Positions 25,335 through 37,600 of a stretch of DNA of 64,000 nucleotides are shown here, in pieces. Source of the DNA: Leucaena leucocephala (lineage: Eukaryota; Streptophyta; Magnoliopsida; Fabales; Fabaceae); contig CM073547.1 in assembly GCA_037074615.1 (NCBI GenBank), positions 15,220,501 to 15,284,500 on the forward strand, written 5' to 3'. The translations under genes and the position numbers were made by a program. The notes beneath the pieces are model-generated. The model searched no databases. It saw nothing but the letters and a program-made list of their open reading frames with translations, and was not told the origin of the DNA. Within the stretch, counting starts at the first letter, position 1. Each line of letters begins with the position of its first letter.

Positions 25335-26870
25335 ATGCTGATATTAATAGACTTTAGAAAGGAGGAGACCGTAGAAGCATCGTCTTTCCCAGCTGATGCA
25401 GACTCCCCCAACGAGAAACATACTCACCCGCTAACAAAATATAACCCTACCAATCGGGTGTTGACATATACCCACGAAATCGATCCCCCAAATATCAAAG
25501 GTCTCACCAAAGAAATCAAGCGCCGGTGAGGCGTCTCTTTCCTCTCACAGTTTCCCCCGAACCTCTGACATGGGTTGCAGGCCCCACACAAGGCATGTGC
25601 GTACTTGCATTACCCAAACTAGAAGAAACTATAATCCAACACCTGCCTTAAGGTCAGTATACGCTCAAAGAGCCCTCCACACACAAAAGTCAGCCGAGCC
25701 TCAAAGATGAACCTTGTCCTGTCATTCGGGACCCAACTTCTAGGAGTTATGTCAGCCGATGTGTTCCACAGGCACGGGGCATCCCTGAAATATTACACAG
25801 ACTTAGCCTTGAGCTCCTGAACATGCGCAAGTTATAGGTGAGAAGGAATAAATCCAGTTAGAAAGTCAATGGCCATGGCAGTAAACCCGGGATCAGAAAA
25901 GTGAACAACATGTAAGGAGGCATAAGGAAAGGAATCGCGCATGACTGATGAGTCAGTTACGCCTTTGCTTCGTGGGGAAAAGAACTGAGATGGTCAGTCA
26001 CTAAGCTTACCTTTCCAGCTTACTATCCGTCTCATTGTCAAACTCCTGTAACAAGAGCATCCCTCATATAAACTAGGCTTCGATTCTGTGTTGGAAGGCT
26101 TCAATATATTCTGCTAGACACTCTTAATTTCCCCATAATTTCCTTCAGAGACAGCAAGAGTTTGAGGATGCTGGGGAGTAGACACTTTGTGGCTAACGCA
26201 ATACTTTTACGGCAAGTTACAGGGCAACTTGTTCCAAATATAGGTCCCTTGTTCACTATTAATAGCCTTTGGTTCTCCAAATCTAATGCTGATATTAATA
26301 GACTTTAGAAAGGAGGAGACCGTAGAAGCATCGTCTTTCCCAGCTGATGCAGACTCCCCCAACGAGAAACATAGTCAACCGCGAACAAAATATAACCCTG
26401 CCAATTGGGCGTAGAAATATACCCACGAAATCGATCCCCCAAATATCAAAGGTCCCACCAAAGAAATCAAGCGCCGGTGAGGCGTCTCTTTCCTCTCACA
26501 GTTTCCCCCTAACCTCTGACATGGGTCACAGGCCCCACACAAGGCATGCGCGTACTTGCATTACCCAAACTAGAAGAAACCATAATCCAACACCTCCCTT
26601 AAGGTCAGTATACGCTCAAAGCGCCCTCCACACACAAAAGTCTGTCGAGCCTCAAAGATGAACCTTGCATAATCTAGGGCCAGATTCTTTGTTGACGGCT
26701 TCGCTATATTCAAGAAGATGCTTTTAATTTCCCCATTAACAAGAGTTTGAGGATGCTGCGGAGTAGAGACTTTGTGGCTAACGCAATACTTTCACGGTAA
26801 GTTCCAGGGCAACTTGTTCCCAATATAGGTCCCTTGTTCACTATTAATAGCCTTTGGTTCTCCAAATCTA
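25335..26870. repeat. HOR dimer, 1536 bp (A' 951 + B 585), first A' copy
   Basis: The anchor reads ATGCTGATATTAATAGACTTT (A-type) but continues CATACTCACCCGC (B-type), a chimeric start. The A' portion is the first in the window with the 20-bp CCGGGATCAGAAAAGTGAAC block (about 25887-25906). It also reads AGTTATGTCAGCC, GTGTTCCACAGG and TATTACACAGACTTAG. Confidence 0.92.
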
Positions 26871-27801
26871 ATGCTGATATTAAAAGATTTTAGAAAGGAG
26901 GAGACCGTAGAAGCATCGTCTTTCCCAGCTGATGCAGACTCCCCCAACGAGAAACATACTCACCCGCTAACAAAATATAACCCTGCCAATCGGGTGTTGA
27001 CATATACCCACGAAATCGATCCCCCAAATATCAAAGGTCTCACCAAAGAAATCAAGCGCCGGTGAGGCGTCTCTTTCCTCTCACAGTTTCCCCCGAACCT
27101 CTGACATGGGTTGCAGGCCCCACACAAGGCATGTGCGTACTTGCATTACCTAAACTAGAAGAGACCATAATCCAACACCTGCCTTAAGGTCAGTATACGC
27201 TCAAAGCGCCCTCCACACACAAAAGTCAGCCGAGCCTCAAAGATGAACCTTGTCCTGTCATTCGGGACCCAGCTTCTAGGAATTATGTCAGCCGATGTGC
27301 TCCACAGGCACGGGGCATCCCTGAAATAGTACACAGACTCTGCCTTGAGCTCCTGAACATGCGCAAGTTATAGGTGAGAAGGAATAAATCCAGTTAGAAA
27401 GTCAATGGCCATGGCAGCAAACAACACATAAGGAGGCATAAGGAAATGAATCGCGCATGACTGAGGAGTCATTTACGCCTTTGCTTCGTGGGGAAAACAA
27501 TTCAGATGGTCAGTCACTAAGCTTAGCTTTCCAGCTTACTATCCGTCTCATTGTCAAACTCCTGTAACAAGAGCATCCCTCATATAAACTAGGCTTCGAT
27601 TCTGTGTTGGAAGGCTTCAATATATTCTGCTAGACACTCTTAATTTCCCCATAATTTCCTTCAGAGACAGCAAGAGTTTGAGGATGCTGGGGAGTAGACA
27701 CTTTGTGGCTAACGCAATACTTTTACGGCAAGTTACAGGGCAACTTGTTCCAAATATAGGTCCCTTGTTCACTATTAATAGCCTTTGGTTCTCCAAATCT
27801 A
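26871..27801. repeat. Solo A subunit, 931 bp
   Basis: Lacks the 20-bp A' block and shares GTCATTTACGCC/CAATTCAGATGG with the copy at 24404. Together with 25335-26870 it forms the third compound A-B-A unit (2467 bp). Confidence 0.9.
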
Positions 27802-30800
27802 ATGCTGATATTAATAGACTTTAGAAAGGAGGAGACCGTAGAAGCATCGTCTTTCCCAGCTGATGCAGACTCCCCCAACGAGAAACATACTCACCCGCTA
27901 ACAAAATATAACCCTACCAATCGGGTGTTGACATATACCCACGAAATCGATCCCCCAAATATCAAAGGTCTCACCAAAGAAATCAAGCGCCGGTGAGGCG
28001 TCTCTTTCCTCTCACAGTTTCCCCCGAACCTCTGACATGGGTTGCAGGCCCCACACAAGGCATGTGCGTACTTGCATTACCCAAACTAGAAGAAACTATA
28101 ATCCAACACCTGCCTTAAGGTCAGTATACGCTCAAAGAGCCCTCCACACACAAAAGTCAGCCGAGCCTCAAAGATGAACCTTGTCCTGTCATTCGGGACC
28201 CAACTTCTAGGAGTTATGTCAGCCGATGTGTTCCACAGGCACGGGGCATCCCTGAAATATTACACAGACTTAGCCTTGAGCTCCTGAACATGCGCAAGTT
28301 ATAGGTGAGAAGGAATAAATCCAGTTAGAAAGTCAATGGCCATGGCAGTAAACCCGGGATCAGAAAAGTGAACAACATGTAAGGAGGCATAAGGAAAGGA
28401 ATCGCGCATGACTGATGAGTCAGTTACGCCTTTGCTTCGTGGGGAAAAGAACTGAGATGGTCAGTCACTAAGCTTACCTTTCCAGCTTACTATCCGTCTC
28501 ATTGTCAAACTCCTGTAACAAGAGCATCCCTCATATAAACTAGGCTTCGATTCTGTGTTGGAAGGCTTCAATATATTCTGCTAGACACTCTTAATTTCCC
28601 CATAATTTCCTTCAGAGACAACAAGAGTTTGAGGATGCTAGGGAGTAGACACTTTGTGGCTAACGCAATACTTTTACGGCAAGTTACAGGGCAACTTGTT
28701 CCAAATATAGGTCCCTTGTTCACTATTAATAGCCTTTGGTTCTCCAAATCTAATGCTGATATTAATAGACTTTAGAAAGGAGGAGACCGTAGAAGCATCG
28801 TCTTTCCCAGCTGATGCAGACTCCCCCAACGAGAAACATAGTCAACCGCGAACAAAATATAACCCTGCCAATTGGGCATAGAAATATACCCACGAAATCG
28901 ATCCCCCAAATATCAAAGGTCTCACTAAAGAAATCAATCGCTGGTGAGGCGTCTCTTTCCTCTCACAGTTTCCCCCTAACCTCTGACATGGGTTACAGGC
29001 CCCACACAAGGCATGCGCGTACTTGCATTACCCAAACTAGAAGAAACCATAACCCAACACCTCCCTTAAGGTCAGTATACGCTCAAAGCGCCCTCCACAC
29101 ACAAAAGTCTGCCGATCCTCAAAGATGAACCTTGCATAATCTAGGGCCAGATTCTTTGTTGACGGCTTCGCTATATTCAAGAAGATGCTTTTAATTTCCC
29201 CATTAACAAGAGTTTGAGGATGCTGCGGAGTAGAGACTTTGTGGCTAACGCAATACTTTCACGGTAAGTTCCAGGGCAACTTGTTCCCAATATAGGTCCC
29301 TTGTTCACTATTAATAGCCTTTGGTTCTCCAAATCTAATGCTGATATTAAAAGATTTTAGAAAGGAGGAGACCGTAGAAGCATCGTCTTTCCCAGCTGAT
29401 GCAGACTCCCCCAACGAGAAACATACTCACCCGCTAACAAAATATAACCCTGCCAATCGGGTGTTGACATATACCCACGAAATCGATCCCCCAAATATCA
29501 AAGGTCTCACCAAAGAAATCAAGCGCCGGTGAGGCGTCTCTTTCCTCTCACAGTTTCCCCCGAACCTCTGACATGGGTTGCAGGCCCCACACAAGGCATG
29601 TGCGTACTTGCATTACCCAAACTAGAAGAAACTATAATCCAACACCTGCCTTAAGGTCAGTATACGCTCAAAGAGCCCTCCACACACAAAAGTCAGCCGA
29701 GCCTCAAAGATGAACCTTGTCCTGTCATTCGGGACCCAACTTCTAGGAGTTATGTCAGCCGATGTGTTCCACAGGCACGGGGCATCCCTGAAATATTACA
29801 CAGACTTAGCCTTGAGCTCCTGAACATGCGCAAGTTATAGGTGAGAAGGAATAAATCCAGTTAGAAAGTCAATGGCCATGGCAGTAAACCCGGGATCAGA
29901 AAAGTGAACAACATGTAAGGAGGCATAAGGAAAGGAATCGCGCATGACTGATGAGTCAGTTACGCCTTTGCTTCGTGGGGAAAAGAACTGAGATGGTCAG
30001 TCACTAAGCTTACCTTTCCAGCTTACTATCCGTCTCATTGTCAAACTCCTGTAACAAGAGCATCCCTCATATAAACTAGGCTTCGATTCTGTGTTGGAAG
30101 GCTTCAATATATTCTGCTAGACACTCTTAATTTCCCCATAATTTCCTTCAGAGACAACAAGAGTTTGAGGATGCTAGGGAGTAGACACTTTGTGGCTAAC
30201 GCAATACTTTTACGGCAAGTTACAGGGCAACTTGTTCCAAATATAGGTCCCTTGTTCACTATTAATAGCCTTTGGTTCTCCAAATCTAATGCTGATATTA
30301 ATAGACTTTAGAAAGGAGGAGACCGTAGAAGCATCGTCTTTCCCAGCTGATGCAGACTCCCCCAACGAGAAACATAGTCAACCGCGAACAAAATATAACC
30401 CTGCCAATTGGGCATAGAAATATACCCACGAAATCGATCCCCCAAATATCAAAGGTCTCACTAAAGAAATCAATCGCTGGTGAGGCGTCTCTTTCCTCTC
30501 ACAGTTTCCCCCTAACCTCTGACATGGGTTACAGGCCCCACACAAGGCATGCGCGTACTTGCATTACCCAAACTAGAAGAAACCATAACCCAACACCTCC
30601 CTTAAGGTCAGTATACGCTCAAAGCGCCCTCCACACACAAAAGTCTGCCGATCCTCAAAGATGAACCTTGCATAATCTAGGGCCAGATTCTTTGTTGACG
30701 GCTTCGCTATATTCAAGAAGATGCTTTTAATTTCCCCATTAACAAGAGTTTGAGGATGCTGCGGAGTAGAGACTTTGTGGCTAACGCAATACTTTCACGG

Positions 30801-30873
30801 TAAGTTCCAGGGCAACTTGTTCCCAATATAGGTCCCTTGTTCACTATTAATAGCCTTTGGTTCTCCAAATCTA
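27802..30873. repeat. Two 1536-bp dimers (27802 and 29338)
   Basis: Both are A'+B. The copy at 27802 has the same chimeric A/B anchor as 25335; the copy at 29338 has a pure B anchor. Their B parts introduce the GGGCATAGAAATAT, CAATCGCTGG and CATAACCCAACACC variants that characterise region III. Confidence 0.92.
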
Positions 30874-33866
30874 ATGCTGATATTAAAAGATTTTAGAAAG
30901 GAGGAGACCGTAGAAGCATCGTCTTTCCCAGCTGATGCAGACTCCCCCAACGAGAAACATACTCACCCGCTAACAAAATATAACCCTGCCAATCGGGTGT
31001 TGACATATACCCACGAAATCGATCCCCCAAATAACAAAGGTCTCACCAAAGAAATCAAGCGCCGGTGAGGCGTCTCTTTCCTCTCACAGTTTCCCCCTAA
31101 CCTCTGACATGGGTTGCAGGCCCCACACAAGGCATGTGCGTACTTGCATTACCTACACTAGAAGAAACCATAATCCAACACCTGCCTTAAGGTCAGTATA
31201 CGCTCAAAGCGCCCTCCACACACGAAAGTCTGCCGATCCTCAAAGATGAACCTTGCATAATCTAGGGCCAGATTCTTTGTTGACGGCTTCGCTATATTCA
31301 AGAAGATGCTTTTAATTTCCCCATTAACAAGAGTTTCAGGATGCTGCGGAGTAGAGACTTTGTGGCTAACGCAATACTTTCACGGTAAGTTCCAGGGCAA
31401 CTTGTTCCCAATATAGGTCCCTTGTTCACTATTAATAGCCTTTGGTTCTCCAAATCTAATGCTGATATTAAAAGATTTTAGAAAGGAGGAGACCGTAGAA
31501 GCATCGTCTTTCCCAGCTGATGCAGACTCCCCCAACGAGAAACATACTCACCCGCTAACAAAATATAACCCTGCCAATCGGGTGTTGACATATACCCACG
31601 AAATCGATCCCCCAAATATCAAAGGTCTCACCAAAGAAATCAAGCGCCGGTGAGGCGTCTCTTTCCTCTCACAGTTTCCCCCGAACCTCTGACATGGGTT
31701 GCAGGCCCCACACAAGGCATGTGCGTACTTGCATTACCCAAACTAGAAGAAACTATAATCAAACACCTGCCTTAAGGTCAGTATACGCTCAAAGAGCCCT
31801 CCACACACAAAAGTCAGCCGAGCCTCAAAGATGAACCTTGTCCTGTCATTCGGGACCCAACTTCTAGGAGTTATGTCAGCCGATGTGTTCCACAGGCACG
31901 GGGCATCCCTGAAATATTACACAGACTTAGCCTTGAGCTCCTGAACATGCGCAAGTTATAGGTGAGAAGGAATAAATCCAGTTAGAAAGTCAATGGCCAT
32001 GGCAGTAAACCCGGGATCAGAAAAGTGAACAACATGTAAGGAGGCATAAGGAAAGGAATCGCGCATGACTGATGAGTCAGTTACGCCTTTGCTTCGTGGG
32101 GAAAAGAACTGAGATGGTCAGTCACTAAGCTTACCTTTCCAGCTTACTATCCGTCTCATTGTCAAACTCCTGTAACAAGAGCATCCCTCATATAAACTAG
32201 GCTTCGATTCTGTGTTGGAAGGCTTCAATATATTCTGCTAGACACTCTTAATTTCCCCATAATTTCCTTCAGAGACTACAAGAGTTTGAGGATGCTAGGG
32301 AGTAGACACTTTGTGGCTAACGCAATACTTTTACGGCAAGTTACAGGGCAACTTGTTCCAAATATAGGTCCCTTGTTCACTATTAATAGCCTTTGGTTCT
32401 CCAAATCTAATGCTGATATTAATAGACTTTAGAAAGGAGGAGACCGTAGAAGCATCGTCTTTCCCAGCTGATGCAGACTCCCCCAACGAGAAACATAGTC
32501 AACCGCGAACAAAATATAACCCTGCCAATTGGGCATAGAAATATACCCACGAAATCGATCCCCCAAATATCAAAGGTCTCACTAAAGAAATCAATCGCTG
32601 GTGAGGCGTCTCTTTCCTCTCACAGTTTCCCCCTAACCTCTGACATGGGTTACAGGCCCCACACAAGGCATGCGCGTACTTGCATTACCCAAACTAGAAG
32701 AAACCATAATCCAACACCTCCCTTAAGGTCAGTATACGCTCAAAGCGCCCTCCACACACAAAAGTCTGCCGATCCTCAAAGATGAACCTTGCATAATCTA
32801 GGGCCAGATTCTTTGTTGACGGCTTCGCTATATTCAAGAAGATGCTTTTAATTTCCCCATTAACAAGAGTTTGAGGATGCTGCGGAGTAGAGACTTTGTG
32901 GCTAACGCAATACTTTCACGGTAAGTTCCAGGGCAACTTGTTCCCAATATAGGTCCCTTGTTCACTATTAATAGCCTTTGGTTCTCCAAATCTAATGCAG
33001 ATATTAAAAGATTTTAGAAAGGAGGAGACCGTAGAAGCATCGTCTTTCCCAGCTGATGCAGACTCCCCCAACGAGAAACATACTCACCCGCTAACAAAAT
33101 ATAACCCTGCCAATCGGGTGTTGACATATACCCACGAAATCGATCCCCCAAATATCAAAGGTCTCACCAAAGAAATCAAGCGCCGGTGAGGCGTCTCTTT
33201 CCTCTCACAGTTTCCCCCGAACCTCTGACATGGGTTGCAGGCCCCACACAAGGCATGTGCGTACTTGCATTACCTACACTAGAAGAAACCATAATCCAAC
33301 ACCTGCCTTAAGGTCAGTATACGCTCAAAGAGCCCTCCACACACAAAAGTCAGCCGAGCCTCAAAGATGAACCTTGTCCTGTCATTCGGGACCCAACTTC
33401 TAGGAGTTATGTCAGCCGATGTGTTCCACAGGCACGGGGCATCCCTGAAATAGTACACAGACTTAGCCTTGAGCTCCTAAACATGCGCAAGTTATAGGTG
33501 AGAAGGAATAAATCCAGTTAGAAAGTGAATGGCCATGGCAGTAAACCCGGGATCAGAAAAGTGAACAACATGTAAGGAGGCATAAGGAAAGGAATCGCGC
33601 ATGACTGATGAGTCAGTTACGCCTTTGCTTCATGGGGAAAAGAACTGAGATGGTCAGTCACTAAGCTTACCTTTCCAGCTTACTATCCGTCTCATTGTCA
33701 AACTCCTGTAACAAGAGCATCCCTCATATAAACTAGGCTTCGATTCTGTGTTGGAAGGCTTCAATATATTCTGCTAGACACTCTTAATTTCCCCATAATT
33801 TCCTTCAGAGACAACAAGAGTTTGAGGATGCTGGGGAGTAGACACTTTGTGGCTAACGCAATACTT

Positions 33867-34108
33867 TTACGTCAAGTTACAGGGCAACTTGTTCCAAATA
33901 TAGGTCCCTTGTTCACTATTAATAGCCCTTGGTTCTCCAAATCTAATGCTGATATTAATAGACTTTAGAAAGGAGGACCGTAGAAGCATCATCTTTCCCA
34001 GCTGATGCAGACTCCGCCAACGAGAAACATAGTCAAACGCGAACAAAATATAACCCTGCCAATTGGGCGTAGAAATATACCCACGAAATCGATCCCCCAA
34101 ATATCAAA
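33867..34108 (-). pseudogene. Integrase core fragment with FDIWGIDFVG and FAFDYVSRW
   Basis: This is the clearest integrase-core reading. FDIWGIDFVG lies at 34079-34108. After a one-base frame change the open frame runs through STPNWQGYILFAFDYVSRW (FAFDYVSRW at 34017-34043) and RFGEPRAINSEQGT (33903-33944). It ends just after NKLPCNLT. The codon at 33912-33914 gives Glu where the family has its second catalytic Asp. Equivalent copies lie at 40594-40835 and 45784-46025. Confidence 0.8.
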
Positions 34109-34227
34109 GGTCTCACTAAAGAAATCAATCGCTGGTGAGGCGTCTCTTTCCTCTCACAGTATCCCCCTAACCTCTGACATGGTTTACAGGCCCCACACAA
34201 GGCATGCGCGTACTTGCATTACCCAAA

Positions 34228-34605
34228 CTAGAAGAAACCATAATCCAACACCTCCCTTAAGGTCAGTATACGCTCAAAGCGCCCTCCACACACAAAAGTC
34301 TGCCGATCCTCAAAGATGAACCTTGCATAATCTAGGGCCAGATTCTTTGTTGACGGCTTCGCTATATTCAAGAAGATGCTTTTAATTTCCCCATTAACAA
34401 GAGTTTGAGGATGCTGCGGAGTAGAGACTTTGTGGCTAACGCAATACTTTCCCGGTAAGTTCCAGGGCAACTTGTTCCCAATATAGGTCCCTTGCTCACT
34501 ATTAATAGCCTTTGGTTCTCCAAATCTAATGCTGATATTAAAAGATTTTAGAAAGGAGGAGACCGTAGAAGCATCGTCTTTCCCAGCTGATGCAGACTCC
34601 CCCAA
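34228..34605 (-). pseudogene. Integrase-derived open frame, 125 codons
   Basis: An open frame from a TTG to a stop. Residues 18-40 carry the FLK...RFGEPKAINSEQGT block, 53-68 KYCVSHKVSTPQHPQT and 72-77 GEIKSI. Residues 95-125 come from the next, deleted copy (RFIFEDRQTFVCGG...DYGFF). It is open only because the base at 34452 changes a TGA found in most copies to GGA. The catalytic Asp is Glu, the usual GQVEV stretch is absent and domain order is scrambled, so I do not call it a gene. Confidence 0.7.
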
Positions 34606-37600
34606 CGAGAAACATACTCACCCGCTAACAAAATATAACCCTGCCAATCGGGTGTTGACATATACCCACGAAATCGATCCCCCAAATATCAAAGGTCTCA
34701 CCAAAGAAATCAAGCGCCGGTGAGGCGTCTCTTTCCTCTCACAGTTTCCCCCGAACCTCTGACATGGGTTGCAGGCCCCACACAAGGCATGTGCGTACTT
34801 GCATTACCCAAACTAGAAGAAACTATAATCCAACACCTGCCTTAAGGTCAGTATACGCTCAAAGAGCCCTCCACACACAAAAGTCAGCCGAGCCTCAAAG
34901 ATGAACCTTGTCCTGTCATTCGGGACCCAACTTCTAGGAGTTATGTCAGCCGATGTGTTCCACAGGCACGGGGCATCCCTGAAATATTACACAGACTTAT
35001 CCTTGAGCTCCTGAACATGCGCAAGTTATAGGTGAGAAGGAATAAATCCAGTTAGAAAGTGAATGGCCATGGCAGTAAACCCGGGATCAGAAAAGTGAAC
35101 AACATGTAAGGAGGCATAAGGAAAGGAATCGCGCATGACTGATGAGTCAGTTACGCCTTTGCTTCGTGGGGAAAAGAACTGAGATGGTCAGTCACTAAGC
35201 TTACCTTTCCAGCTTACTATCCGTCTCATTGTCAAACTCCTGTAACAAGAGCATCCCTCATATAAACTAGGCTTCGATTCTGTGTTGGAAGGCTTCAATA
35301 TATTCTGCTAGACACTCTTAATTTCCCCATAATTTCCTTTAGAGACAACAAGAGTTTGAGGATGCTAGGGAGTAGACACTTTGTGGCTAACGCAATACTT
35401 TTACGGCAAGTTACAGGGCAACTTGTTCCAAATATAGGTCCCTTGTTCACTATTAATAGCCTTTGGTTCTCCAAATCTAATGCTGATATTAATAGACTTT
35501 AGAAAGGAGGAGACCGTAGAAGCATCGTCTTTCCCAGCTGATGCAGACTCCCCCAACGAGAAACATAGTCAACCGCGAACAAAATATAACCCTGCCAATT
35601 GGGCATAGAAATATACCCACGAAATCGATCCCCCAAATATCAAAGGTCTCACTAAAGAAATCAATCGCTGGTGAGGCGTCTCTTTCCTCTCACAGTTTCC
35701 CCCTAACCTCTGACATGGGTTACAGGCCCCACACAAGGCATGCGCGTACTTGCATTACCCAAACTAGAAGAAACCATAACCCAACACCTCCCTTAAGGTC
35801 AGTATACGCTCAAAGCGCCCTCCACACACAAAAGTCTGCCGATCCTCAAAGATGAACCTTGCATAATCTAGGGCCAGATTCTTTGTTGACGGCTTCACTA
35901 TATTCAAGAAGATGCTTTTAATTTCCCCATTAACAAGAGTTTGAGGATGCTGCGGAGTAGAGACTTTGTGGCTAACGCAATACTTTCACGGTAAGTTCCA
36001 GGGCAACTTGTTCCCAATATAGGTCCCTTGTTCACTATTAATAGCCTTTGGTTCTCCAAATCTAATGCTGATATTAAAAGATTTTAGAAAGGAGGAGACC
36101 GTAGAAGCATCGTCTTTCCCAGCTGATGCAGACTCCCCCAACGAGAAACATACTCACCCGCTAACAAAATATAACCCTGCCAATCGGGTGTTGACATATA
36201 CCCACGAAATCGATCCCCCAAATAACAAAGGTCTTACCAAAGAAATCAAGCGCCGGTGAGGCGTCTCTTTCCTCTCACAGTTTCTCCCTAACCTCTGACA
36301 TGGGTTGCAGGCCCCACACAAGGCATGTGCGTACTTGCATTACCTACACTAGAAGAAACCATAATCCAACACCTGCCTTAAGGTCAGTATACGCTCAAAG
36401 CGCCCTCCACACACGAAAGTCTGCCGATCCTCAAAGATGAACCTTGCATAATCTAGGGCCAGATTCTTTGTTGACGGCTTCGCTATATTCAAGAAGATGC
36501 TTTTAATTTCCCCATTAACAAGAGTTTAAGGATGCTGCGGAGTAGAGACTTTGTGGCTAACGCAATACTTTCACGGTAAGTTCCAGGGCAACTTGTTCCC
36601 AATATAGGTCCCTTGTTCACTATTAATAGCCTTTGGTTCTCCAAATCTAATGCTGATATTAAAAGATTTTAGAAAGGAGGAGACCGTAGAAGCATCGTCT
36701 TTCCCAGCTGATGCAGACTCCCCCAACGAGAAACATACTCACCCGCTAATAAAATATAACCCTGCCAATCGGGTGTTGACATATACCCACGAAATCGATC
36801 CCCCAAATATCAAAGGTCTCACCAAAGAAATCAAGCGCCGGTGAGGCGTCTCTTTCCTCTCACAGTTTCCCCCGAACCTCTGACATGGGTTGCAGGCCCC
36901 ACACAAGGCATGTGCGTACTTGCATTACCCAAACTAGAAGAAACTATAATCAAACACCTGCCTTAAGGTCAGTATACGCTCAAAGAGCCCTCCACACACA
37001 AAAGTCAGCCGAGCCTCAAAGATGAACCTTGTCCTGTCATTCGGGACCCAACTTCTAGGAGTTATGTCAGCCGATGTGTTCCACAGGCACGGGGCATCCC
37101 TGAAATATTACACAGACTTAGCCTTGAGCTCCTGAACATGCGCAAGTTATAGGTGAGAAGGAATAAATCCAGTTAGAAAGTCAATGGCCATGGCAGTAAA
37201 CCCGGGATCAGAAAAGTGAACAACATGTAAGGAGGCATAAGGAAAGGAATCGCGCATGACTGATGAGTCAGTTACGCCTTTGCTTCGTGGGGAAAAGAAC
37301 TGAGATGGTCAGTCACTAAGCTTACCTTTCCAGCTTACTATCCGTCTCATTGTCAAACTCCTGTAACAAGAGCATCCCTCATATAAACTAGGCTTCGATT
37401 CTGTGTTGGAAGGCTTCAATATATTCTGCTAGACACTCTTAATTTCCCCATAATTTCCTTCAGAGACTACAAGAGTTTGAGGATGCTAGGGAGTAGACAC
37501 TTTGTGGCTAACGCAATACTTTTACGGCAAGTTACAGGGCAACTTGTTCCAAATATAGGTCCCTTGTTCACTATTAATAGCCTTTGGTTCTCCAAATCTA

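Larger units (their letters stand above)
30874..36064. repeat. Compound HOR copy S1, 5191 bp
   Basis: Order: extra B (30874-31458), 1536-bp dimer (31459), 1534-bp dimer (32995), 1536-bp dimer (34529). Markers in order are CCAAATAACAAAGG in the extra B, AATCAAACACC and GACTACAAGAG in the next dimer, TTTACGTCAAG and TTTCCCGGTAAG at the 32995 dimer, and TTATCCTTGAG in the last. Confidence 0.9.

Noticed and set aside
33598..33660. Hammerhead ribozyme core: CTGATGAG ... GGGGAAAAG
   Set aside because: CTGATGA and GAAA are both present, but bases just after the first (GTCAG) cannot pair with those just before the second (TGGGG). Stem II therefore cannot form, and other copies have CTGATCAG, which breaks the core.
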